The position numbers and the translations under genes were made by a program. The notes under the pieces are model-generated. The model searched no databases, was not told where the DNA came from, and saw nothing but the letters and a program-made list of their open reading frames with translations. From Galbula dea (Eukaryota > Chordata > Aves > Piciformes > Galbulidae): a DNA stretch of 64,000 nucleotides. Where the stretch lies: NCBI GenBank assembly GCA_013399015.1, contig VWZX01002268.1, positions 714,861 through 778,860 on the forward strand, written 5' to 3'. Shown here piece by piece: positions 51,201 through 62,073 of the stretch (positions are counted from its first letter, which is position 1; each line of letters begins with the position of its first letter).

Positions 51201-51937
51201 TGTAATCCTTTACTGACTCTATGCATACACAAAGGATTTGATAACCAACAGCTGACCCAAGTCTACAACCAAGAGTAAACCACTGAAGCGGTAAAAAAAT
51301 TGTAACTCCAGAAGAAAAGAGGAAATTTTATATCAGTTAGAACAAGAAAGATCAGCAGGAACTGGAGTTCAAATTCTTGCTGGTGTAATATGAAATAGAA
51401 TATTGCTTTTGGATTCATCCAATATTGTAAATATTGGTCATAATATTTACCGCTTTAAGACCAGTTCTGCAAAGAGGATAAATGCCCCCAACTTCGTGTG
51501 AAGACACTAGGAGCTCTGGATTCTCACTTTTCCTGAAAAATCAATCCAAAGCAAAAGTAAAAGGAAGAGTACTCTGAAATACAAAAGCCACAGTTTAGAA
51601 AAAATATCAGCCACATAATCTGTTTATTTCTTTATTCTGAAGTAGACATCCCATGTACTCAGTTTTTCTAGGTTACTCAGGCTCCTGGCTGAGATATTCC
51701 CAACCAAGACAGAACATAAACATGGACCATCGAAATGGACCATGCTCTGTTTACTTCTTCTCCTGTGAGTCTGTGCTACAAATGATGCAGGGAAGCATTC
51801 TGCTCCTAGCATCATGCGAACAGCAGCTGGGAAACAGCAAAGGAACTCTGTATTCACTGTCTTAATGCAATCACATCAAAATGTGTTGAGCGATTTCTTC
51901 CACCCCTATCCCCAGCATCATTTCTCAGTGTCCCAAG
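48291..51937. other. Non-genic AT-rich DNA
   Basis: No gene is supported; open frames are under about 65 codons. An ATT-rich microsatellite lies at 50,050-50,074. Nothing else stands out. Confidence 0.6.
50050..50074. repeat. ATT trinucleotide microsatellite
   Basis: TTATTATTATT and GTTATTATTATT units over about 25 bp, with one interruption by G. Confidence 0.8.
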
Positions 51938-52030
51938 GAATCACAGATGGCAGACCAGGAAGTGCAGTCTGGTCATGTAGCCCATCCTGTTGTGGCAATA
52001 CAGCATTTTCCTTTACAGTAACCTCTTGAT
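51938..52030 (-). mobile_element. Probable ancient CR1-type 3' end
   Basis: The plus strand reads like the reverse complement of an old, diverged CR1/L3-type 3' UTR: GGTCATGTAGCCCATCC, then GTGGCAATACAGCATT and TTTACAGTAA. These correspond in order to the GGTCATCTAGTCCATCC ... GTGCAGGATTGTTCCCTACAGTA layout known in old amniote CR1 copies. The match is from memory and imperfect, and the tail units are lost, so the call is tentative. It is clearly much older than the three other CR1 copies. Confidence 0.45.
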
Positions 52031-55000
52031 ATTTGCAGTTAAATTCACTCCTAAATACCTTTACTTATTCCTCTGTGAAAGGGAAAAGTAAAATCAGTTT
52101 TGCTACTTACATATAGAAATATTCCTGCTATATTTATTTATGACATACCCTTGTAGTAGACATCAGAACAATAAAGAGAAGGAAATGGGTTTTGGAAACT
52201 TTCGGGAAAATTTTCTAGAATATTTTTGCTATTAAGTCTACAAAATCCATCTGCCACACCAAGGGCTTGTGTTACCAGGAAATCATTTGTAAAGGGTTCA
52301 GGGGGAAAAAGAAATTACAATATCCCTTTCCTCTCTTTCTCATACTTCTCAACCTGCCTTTCACAAAAACTAAAAGCTACGTGAGCTTTTCCATGCAGCC
52401 AGCTTACCATGGGTTTCGTGTGAAGTATTGTGCTTATTTAGAGGAAATGCTGGACACTGCTAAACCAAAGTAAGTGTTTTCTATCTGAATGATGCAATAG
52501 TCAGTTCTATGCCTCCTATAGCTTGCCATAACAGACAAAAAAAATTCTATTTCCTGCTCTAAACCTAAATCATGGAAATGCAAAGCAACAACTTCTCTGT
52601 GCCTCAGCCTTTTGTAATTTGGAGGCAGAATAGAATGCACAGAGACCAGTCTCCCTAAGTCATAGAAAACATTTGATGGACAAGTATGTTAGCATGAGTC
52701 TCAAGGAAATGGATGAGTGGAAAGAGAATGCATAAATACAGGATAAATCACAATTATCTATGACAATACATTTTGCTTCTACTTTTTAATTTGCATGTAT
52801 TGCTTCTTTTTAGATTTCTACCTATCAGAGATCATAGCTTTCATAGATCATACACTGAGAACCTATGCTTTCCTCCATAGTCAGTGGAGAGGATCAAATA
52901 TACCACCTACCCTGGAGTAGCATCATCTTCTAAAGATGCCCACTCTTATCTATTTATCATTGAATGGACCTATTTAACTCGCTAAAATCACACTTCTGCT
53001 ACTAAAATCAGGACACTATTACCAGGCAAGATAAGTTCCATCCTAAAGTATTTCACATCTGCTATTGTCATGAAGATAGGTTAGCAATGGAAAAAAGGTG
53101 TTGATAAAGAAGTCAAGTAGGATGTATAATACCTGAAATGTGTCAAAGTGTCGGAAATAAACAGTAAGGAAGTCATAACTAATTAATTATTATTAATGTA
53201 TTAAAATATATCTAGGATGGGCAGAATTATGGCAACTCTTATATGTTTAAGTAAGGATTATTTACATTTCTAAGTATTAAGCAAAGACAAGAAATATGAG
53301 AAATTCTTCTTTCAGTCTATTATCTATAAATATTTCTCATATTTAAGGATTTTTTTCTGTAGAGGTTCCTACCAGAAATGAAAAACTGACCTCACTGAAG
53401 TCTCACCACAGGAGAAACCTCATAGAGAACCAAACAGAAATATTCTTAGCTCTAGATAATTACATAAATTCAGGTTTCTGAATATTTTCTTTAAAACTTC
53501 AATTAGCCAGAGCTACTGAAATGCCAGTGACCTTACACATGGTCCTAACCATATGTACAAAACTCAGCACAATCAGACCTAATTACAGCAGAAAGAAATT
53601 ATGCACGAAAATCAGAGCTACTTCATCACACTCCATTCCAAGTGAAACCTGGCCAGAAACAACAATACTAGTAACATTCCTGACTGGTCAACCTAGGCAG
53701 GTTTCCATCATCTGGGTAAAGTCAGTAACCTGGGTGCTAAATTTACTAGCATGCAACTTTACATTAAACAGCACGAAGCTGAGAATGAAATCATTGTCCA
53801 GCAGAACCAGGAGAAACATTCAGAAATGGCAGAGCAAAACCAAGTGATCTTTTTAGCAGTTTCCATTGCAGGGGTCAAACATGACCATGATTTCTGATGG
53901 CTTTAGCTGAACACTTGTGACCATCCCCAGCCAGTAGAAAGAGCTCTTACTGATCTTTTGCAACATCTCAAGTCCCTGTGAGAATAAAGTGATATCAAGA
54001 TAAACAAAGTATAGCCTGACTTGACATAAATATCAGAGAAATTATGAAATATTGACCCAATCGACAGCAAAGAGTGTAGGTACTTGCCAGCATGACTAAC
54101 AGGGAAGTCAGAGATTAGGAAGGCTACATAGCAGACTTTTTTCTGGCCTTGGGGTTTTTCTTGTTTCTTTTAGAAGCTCTCCAAATCTAAAAAGAAGAAC
54201 TTTTGTGCATGTTCCTTACATTTCAGACCCTGTAGGGCCATTTTGGGATGTACCATTGCTGACAGTATGTCTGGCAGAAACAGATCTGTGACCAGGTGCC
54301 CATTAAATCATTTCTGAGCTGTTTTAGACATCTTCTGAGGGTAGTTTGGTTGCATGCCACTTCTGGTCCAAAATCTGCAAAGAACCACTGATTAATTTGG
54401 CTTCTGCTATTTCACTGTTGTAAGGAATTGGACTCCTTTCATATTCTTATGAGACAGCTTGTGTGGATTCATTGGTAATTGCAGTAAATTTACCCCTATG
54501 TCTATATATATTTTCAATTAAACAAAGTAACTAATAAGCAGCAAAAATACTGTTTCAGCAGTGAAACAATGCACTGATTCCTACTGACAATCATATTTTG
54601 GATTCACTACCTTATCTGATGTGCTACCCAATATCTCTTTAACCAATAGAGTCTCACAAATTCGATGCTAAATTTCATGAATATTTATGATTTCCTCTTC
54701 AATTTTCATTGAGTAGTATCTTGCTATTTTTATTCCACTGCACTTAAATCACATTTATACTACAGGCAGGTGACTAAATAAGGGGATATTGAATACTCAG
54801 TAGGATCCATTGGAGTAAGCAGATATAAACTCACAAGTACATTTAAGTCCATGCTACAATCCATAGTGTGGGTAGTGTTGGTATGGCCCATGCTGACAAA
54901 TATGAGTAAGTTTTAAATTCACAGACTGGAGAATCAAGGTCTAAGAAAGGTGGCTGCAGCGTAACAGACTTCACCAAGGAGGAGCAAGTCTGCCCACAGC

Positions 55001-57930
55001 TTGGGGTGCTAACCTGGCACAGCCATCCCAGACAAAAATGAGCAAGAGTAACATGGGTACACAGCTAGTTTTGTACAGGGACACCTGAGATGCAATCACA
55101 CCTTTACAGTTGCTGAATAAACTCACAATTTAGAAAATGTGTTACTTCAGTGGCACAGGTCTCCTTTGTGCTTTTGAATATCTACCCTTTAATTCCAGTA
55201 TTATCTGTCAAAAGCTTGGCATTTGCTTTCAGATAAGAAACATGTATTAAATATACTCACTGGTCAGCAATTACTTAGAGACTGAAGAAACTGCTGGTGG
55301 GCATCCTGGAAAGGTAGACTCTGACTTCTAACCTTAAGGGAGATGTGAGCCAGAAAACTCATAGCAATCCGAGCATCCAGCCTCCTGCAGTCAAACTATT
55401 TTTATACATCATCAAAAAGTGACTATAAAGATGTGGTAAATGTCACTGGGACTTCAGAAGCGACTCCATTGTGACTCTAGAAGGCCTTAGAGGCGAAGAT
55501 ACACAAGCTGATGACATTAGTTCCCCTGAGTGACAGGAACTTGTCATGACAGCTTGACTGAGCAGTCACTGGAAATCTACCACTACAATGGTTAGCCAGT
55601 GAAGTATTGTGACACTTGCAACTGGACTTTTTCCAGTGATCCAGAATGCAAGACAATATCATCTCTCTTAACAGCAATTCCATCAAAAGCTATGACTTGC
55701 TCTGTCACACTATGAGTGCCACTCATTTGATGCTTAAAAACTCTTCCACGGGTAGAAAAGAGTTCACCACATTCTTATAGCACAGCTCTGCTCTCTAACA
55801 AGGGCTGTCAAGAGTTCTACATATATATAGTATATATTCCAGAGCTGATGGCATTCCACAGACTGTAATACACTGTTCTCCCAACAATTTATCAAGTATA
55901 GTCACAGAAAAGAGCAGGTAGAAGGTAGCACCTATAGCAGAGTGGGTACTTTGCTCTCAGCTGCCTATTAATCCAACTCAGTTGCAATAACACCAGCAAT
56001 GAAGAGCAGAAGGAGAGGAGTAACACCAAGGTTATCCTTGCAAACTGGGCCTGCTTCTGAAACATGTCTGGTGCCTGAATCCAGAAATTCAGCTATCTCT
56101 CATCCTGAGCACAGTCACAGACGCAGGGATTGCAGCTGCGAAAGATCAAAGGGATCTTTTCCCCTTGCTTCAGCTTGTTCACAGCCCAGGTTAGTTCAAG
56201 GCAACAATAGCTCATAAAATCAGATGAAGGATAACTCAGTGAATGCGAAGAGAGGCTCATGGTGGTTTTGCTACTTCTTAAGTCACATCACAGGGGGAAA
56301 ACACTTCTCCTGCAGACTATCTGGAATTCAACTTGCATCTACAAAATGCGTCGGTAAAACTATCCTGATTATATCCAGTTACTTAAGACTTTGAGAGTCT
56401 AGTTCTGTCAAAGCAAACAGAGCTCTGGCCTTTTACACTACTCTGGGACTGGTCTTGGTCAAAATTTAACAATGGGGAGGGTCGAGAGAGAGATAGGAGA
56501 TCAACCTAAAGAGTCACCTCTATAAACTTTAGGAAAGGAAAGGGAGCAGTCCTTTTTTCCCTTAAGACCTTCCAAAAAACATGTCAGAAACAGTGAAATA
56601 CATTGACAGACAAAAAGAGTAAAACAGCAATGTCATAAGAAACAAGAGCTGTCAGAAAAGAGATGCCAGTCATAGTGAGGGAAAAAAAAAGTAAATTCTT
56701 ACATTGGTAAGGGTTGGTTGTTTATGGCAAGTGACAAGTCTGACCAATTTGGTGCTTCCAGACTATGTTTAAAAAGAGCAAACCAAATAATGCTGAAGAT
56801 ATGCATAAAATGCTTTTATATAGATAAATATATATAGTTTGGTACACATAAACCCAAAACACTGTATGTATTATTGTGATATGCTCCAGTGGAAAAGCTT
56901 CCACTGACTGCACAGGTCTTTTGAAGAGCTACTGCAAAACAGACTTCTCAGCTCTTTTCCTTGTCCAGTAATTTTTTTCCTCTTAAAGCTCATAATTCAG
57001 TTAATATCTTTTTTTCATCCATGAACTTGATGTTATCAACACTGTTCTGTCCAGGCATAGGGACTACATTACCTCCCTTTATCAAACTGCAATGAAAGGA
57101 AACTTTTCCACCCTTGGGGCATTTTTTTCCCTCTTGCAGATATGTCTGTGTTCCTTTATCTGGTCCTTTCTTGCATTCACTGTAAATCAAAAACTCTCCA
57201 GAGGAACTTCCTGGATTCTCAGTTATTGAATAAGGCTAATCAAGTTCCCAGAGAACAATCTTGCTTTTTATGTCTATCTGCATCTGCAGTCTGTTCATCA
57301 AAAACAGTCCTATCCAAGGTTCCTAGAGCTCTTCAACAAAAATAGTTTAGATCCTCAAAATAAAAATTTCTTAGTGCCAGGTTCACTAGTCTCTTAACTC
57401 TGCGCTAACTCACATCTAATACTCTACTACAGTAACACCACACTATAAGTTACTGTGCCGAGTGCTTTAGCACACAGCTCTTAGATCCAAACAAAGAGTT
57501 CAGTTCTCTTTGATTACATTAACTTTTTTAATCCAAAAGGTTTTTGGTGAAGCATATGTTCTGCATCATTAAAATCAGATATTCTGGCTTTGATCTTTAA
57601 GTTCTCTCAGTTGACTGCTTCTCCCAACTACAAACTATTTGAGCTTTTGAAGTTATCTCCTTGCTCTGTACAGAAAACCTGAACCTTCAGCCAGATTTGA
57701 TAGGGTTACAAGATAATAACCATATACCATTTTATTTACTTTTTATGTATTAAACTTTGCTTTAGGAAGAAATCTACAGCTTTGTTGGTAAAAACCTAAA
57801 TGCAGTAACTACAAAACAGAGAATTCTCTACATCATATTAGATATGTAAGCATGTAAGGAAATCTAGGAACATTTTGTTTCACTGAATGCTATCTTTTAC
57901 ACTCAGTATTTATCAAAGTAACTTTTTATC
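52031..57930. other. Non-genic AT-rich DNA
   Basis: No gene is supported. The longest open frame (53,521-53,847, plus, 108 codons) is rich in Ser, Thr, Lys and Arg and shows no domain. Another frame of the same region is also open for about 55 codons with acidic residues, but I recognise neither. No transposon or RNA gene is seen. Confidence 0.6.
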
Positions 57931-57952
57931 TTTTTTCTTTTTTTTTTTTTTT
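57931..57952. repeat. Poly(T) run
   Basis: Six T, one C, then fifteen T. It directly precedes the cleaner block at 57.96-58.34 kb. It could be the A-tail of a minus-strand retrocopy, but no retrocopy is recognised. Confidence 0.8.
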
Positions 57953-57959
57953 CATTACA

Positions 57960-58345
57960 AAGTCAATGAGAGCCTGGACAGACAGAGATAGGAAGCCTGT
58001 GCAATTAAAGCAGTGGAAATGGCACACAGTGAATACCAGCAGCCAGACTGTCACACAAATAAGCTTCTCTGGAAAGTGGAAAGCCTAAGAACAATTGCAG
58101 AAGTTGAGGTGTGACATTAGGGCAAGATTAATTAAAGAAGCAGAGCCAGCTGAAAATAGCAAAGAAGGCCATTTGTCAGTGGACTACCACAGGCACTAAG
58201 TGGCTTCTAAAAATAGCAGAACTATTGGTCCCCTGACGCATCTCAGTGATTCTGGAAGGAAATATCTTGTCCAGCCAGAAAACCCAGCCTGGAAATGTGT
58301 GACATGAGGCATCCAAGCTCCCAGTCCCATTGACCGGATGCTAAA
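57960..58345. promoter_or_regulatory. Candidate conserved block with MEF2 site
   Basis: A repeat-free, moderately GC-richer stretch. It contains CTAAAAATAG (58,207-58,216), an exact match to the MEF2 consensus YTAWWWWTAR. An ATTGG inverted CCAAT box lies at 58,223-58,227, AGATTAATTAAAG near 58,125 carries homeodomain cores, and a TGACGCA CRE/AP-1-like site lies near 58,237. No coding frame is present. An enhancer role, perhaps in muscle or nervous tissue where MEF2 acts, is inference from motif content only. Confidence 0.25.
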
Positions 58346-58970
58346 ACTTTTGGCTGAAACTATTTAGTTCTCAAGTTTTACAAATAATACTAACAAAAAA
58401 TGATTCAAACAGATGTAAGAAATGCTAGTTAAAATGAGACTAAAAAGAAAATTCAAGATGGAATTACTAACACTGATTGAAAAAGACAGTAATTGTGACT
58501 CCATGGAGGAGGAGGGTCACCCAGTCAGTTCCATGTTACATTTTAACATGACACTGGAGGTGGAGGACTTGAGATTGAACTTGAATGTTCATGAAATATA
58601 CAATCCACATAAAGCAAACAAATATGAATTCATAAAGTGGAATAAAAGTACAAATGTTTTTGATGAAATAAAGTAATTCAGCATTAAAGTTTATGGAATA
58701 GTATCTTATGTGACATTTGTCAAGAATAGAAGATCAAATGAAATGCATTCCGTAGCAAGTATTGCTCTGTGCATATAGGAGTGACTATGTCTCTGTGTGT
58801 CTGTAAATAAAAAAACCCTACACATTCTATTTTAATTTGGAAAGTTATTTTCATTTCAAGCACTCTCTGCATGGGGCAAATGACTTCTGAAGATGAAAAC
58901 ATTTTCCACACATGCTTCACATCATGTAACAAGAGAAAGATCACTCCCAAATTCAATCTCTCATTCATGT

Positions 58971-59070
58971 CTTCCCACCACCCCCCTTTTTATTTTCCTC
59001 CACTTTTTTCCCCTTTAAAAAAAAAAAAAAAGACAAAAAAAAAAGAGAAAAGAAAAAAAGAAAAAAAGGA
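58971..59070. repeat. Pyrimidine tract switching to purine tract
   Basis: About 45 bp of nearly pure C/T (58,971-59,016), including C7 and T6 runs, switches abruptly at 59,017 into about 54 bp of nearly pure purine on the same strand. The purine part opens with A15 (59,017-59,031), then GAC and A/G-rich units. Such strand-asymmetric tracts can form triplex or hairpin structures and are often misassembled. The short open frames across it encode Lys-rich and Phe-rich runs and are not genes. Confidence 0.8.
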
Positions 59071-60529
59071 GGGTGATGTGTTTGGCAAATTAACAACAGA
59101 AATATTTCAGAAACTGTCCAAGCCATACAATCCCAAATTAATTTGGACCAAATCACATGAAAAGAAAAAAGACATCTTGTGAAGAAAAGTCATTTCTACA
59201 TGCCACCTTTTTCCAATTACTTCACAGTAACAATTTAATGAGAGCTGTAAAATACAGTGCATATCTACCATTACATGATCGTAGTACTCAACGCTTCTGA
59301 AGCTCAGGTATCTAAATTTACAAGCTCTCTATAATGCCTGTTCATCCAAATACTTTAGCATATGAAAAACTGTTTTCAAATGAGTTGTTCCTCTGATGTT
59401 TATGGCTCTGTTTCTGAAATTATATACGATGGTCCTAATCTGGCAGATGTTTAATAACTCAGACTCATTAAAACTGATGAAATTCTAAACTCAAATAATT
59501 TCAGTAGAATTTAATTGCAGAAACATTTTGTACAATAAAAGAAAATTACATAATTTTAATATCCATTTTTCTTGACTATAATTATATTTCCATTATATAC
59601 ATCCTAGACTAAGCTAAATCTATACTATCTAATAAATGTAATTATAGTAAATGTTCATATAATAGACTAAAGAAAGTAACAATTAAAAGCCCATAATTTA
59701 GTTATTCTACGTAACTCATCATTCTCACAGAATGAAATATTGGATTAATTCATCTACCCTCAACCAAGCACTGACAAGCACTATTCTAGAGATAGATTGT
59801 ATTTTCCTCCTTCAATATTTGTTTCTTTTGCTACCTACTTCCATTAAAAAAAAAAATCTTACCTAAAATACTTATCTTGTCGTGGAATCTTGTTTGTTCA
59901 TCACTTTAGAATCCTTTCATAAATTGTTTATAAAGTGTTACTAAATAATTAAAAATACTATTAACATGTTACTTGTTGCATTGCATAGAACTTTATAAAA
60001 GTTATACAACACTTCCTACAATATCTGCTAAATATTTAGCTTACATGAATGACGTATACATGAATCTTTACTACATTTTTGCTCCATTTCCCAGTTACAG
60101 ACACTACCTGTTTTGTGCAATTTTAAAACCAAATGCCTTTGAACAGTATTTCTTGTCTGTATGTGCTGCAATGTTGTTGGCCTCACCAAGAAAAAGTGCA
60201 TGTACACTCTGTTCTGGTAACGTCATGTTCTGCCTAAACAAATCTTAAACAGTAGGGAAAAAATACATTTAACAAGGCAGTAATGATGCAGCCTTGTAGA
60301 TACTGGAGAAATTTTTTAAATGGATCTGCACACAGGTAAGGAGAAAGGAGAAGAGTGTGCTTCAGAGGCAGCCTGCCTACAGGTCAGAAGAATAAAAATT
60401 AATTCTTGTCTTTGTAGAGTTCCCAGCACATCATCCTACTATTCTACACTTTGGAGGAGGAGCAACTTTTATCCAATTATACAGTTTCAGTAGTTCTGGA
60501 GAATGAATGCTATCAAATTAAATGAAAAC

Positions 60530-60617
60530 CAGAATCTGAGCCTGAGCCAGCAGCTATTGAAAACTGGTGGAAGGCAATTCCATCACCTTCAATGGGCTCC
60601 GCATTGGAGCCTGCGTG
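60530..60617 (+). repeat. Possible ancient amniote interspersed repeat
   Basis: The pieces GAGCCTGAGCCAGCAGC, ATTGAAAACTGGTGGAAGG, TTCCATCACCTTCAATGGGC and GGAGCCTG follow the order of an old interspersed repeat common in reptiles and birds, in which CCATTGACTTCAATGGG lies between GAGCC/AGATC-type blocks. The comparison is from memory, so the family is not named. The copy is strongly diverged. Confidence 0.3.
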
Positions 60618-61990
60618 TACAGCGTTACTTATGAACTGCATACATTAGCTGATCATTTGTTCTCAGCTTATTCTTAATCCTATTTCACAAAGCTAATGCT
60701 CATCTTCTAATCTTCAATGGAGTTGCTTGGTGCCATGTTTACTAGTGGGAATGAACCACCAACCATGTCACTGTGAGCTCCAGGGAGTATTCCAGTGTTT
60801 GGGAGGTTAAAACCCCCCCAGCTGTAGAAAGGAAGAACTTGTTTCTTAACTCTCTGGTACAAATTATTTCCAGGTGCTGATAATTATCACTCCTGGAGTT
60901 TGATATTCCGGACTCTACATCTAAATTTATACTTGACAAGTTAAACTTTTCATCATGTGCAGCAGTCTCCTAAAGGCTGAGAAGGACAGACTGCCAGTGG
61001 TTGAAAACAATTCCATTTAAATACCAACACTTAATTACAAGTCTTCTTGTTTGTTTCTTTTCAAAGTATTTCAAATATATCTTTTCCCCAAAGGAAATAA
61101 TATCATATATCACTAAAAAGGTAAGTATTATTGCATCCAAACGAGAATTGTGAATAGCCAAACAATTATTTGGGAAACCTCGCAAAGGACTCAGAAGAAA
61201 ACCCAACAAACTATCAAAAGCTAATGTTTTCCATTATGTAGACTTCATGAAGTTATCTTACTGCACACACATGCTACATACATGCAAAAAACCACTGAAG
61301 TCTGCATGTGTCAACAGTGACACGACACAGAAAAGCAACAGATTCAAGCACTAAATATTTAAATGTATGTTTAAATACATACATGCAAGCACTCATATAT
61401 TCACACACTTTTGTCACTAATTAGAAAAAAATGTTATTTAAAGAAGGCAAAAATAGGGTCTAGCAAGCACAAATTCTAAGGAATTTACAGAAGAAGCTAG
61501 TATTTCTTAGGTTTCTGTTGCCAGTTTTTAAGCTCCAATACAGGTATCTGTAATATTTTAGGAGTCTACTTTTTGTCTATCTGGCATGCTGTGAAACTGA
61601 TCAGTCAATTAATTTTGGAACAACCCTGACATAAGTTTATTTAAAAGGTGACCTAAGAGACTCTCTTAAAGTGAACATTTAGCAAACTCCACAAGCCCAA
61701 GTGTATCCAATTGCAGTATTAGAATTATACATGAAATTGCCACACTGAGCTGGATCAGTCATTCTTATACTGGCTGCAGAATTACGTCTCCTGGAACCTT
61801 AGTAAAGATCAACTCCATGATCTGCTGGGGTAGGATTATTTTAATGGAGATGCCTTAACTCAGGAAGATGTCTTTTTACATTAAAGACTGCTTTACGGGA
61901 AGGCAAAGGTGCTACTTGTTTCCTCAACAGCAAACACCTGCAGACTCCAGGCTCTCAGTACCTGCAACATTACTAATGGTTACATTAATA

Positions 61991-62073
61991 GTGGCAGGAC
62001 TTGAAACTGAGTCCACTTGATCTTAGTATCTCACAGATTAAAGGATTAGTCCACTGAACCATGATACTAGACT
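61991..62073 (-). pseudogene. tRNA-like relic, possibly a tRNA-derived SINE head
   Basis: On the minus strand TGGTTCAGTGGA (62,050-62,061) resembles the RNA polymerase III A box (TGGCNNAGTGG), and AGTTTCAAGTCC (61,997-62,008) resembles the B box (GGTTCGANTCC). Their starts lie 53 nt apart, the spacing of leucine or serine tRNAs with a long variable arm, and the sequence GGACTAATCC between them recalls the D-arm of tRNA-Leu. The sequence ends TGCCAC, also as in tRNA-Leu. The acceptor stem no longer pairs and the cloverleaf is not intact. It is either a decayed tRNA pseudogene or the head of an old tRNA-derived SINE whose body is no longer recognisable. Confidence 0.35.

Noticed and set aside
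53521..53847. Plus-strand open frame of 108 codons, with a second frame also open over part of it
   Set aside because: Neither translation resembles a known protein or transposon family, and there is no splice or retrocopy evidence.
58871..59182. Lys-rich 103-codon plus-strand frame
   Set aside because: It is produced by the A/G-rich tract; not a plausible protein.
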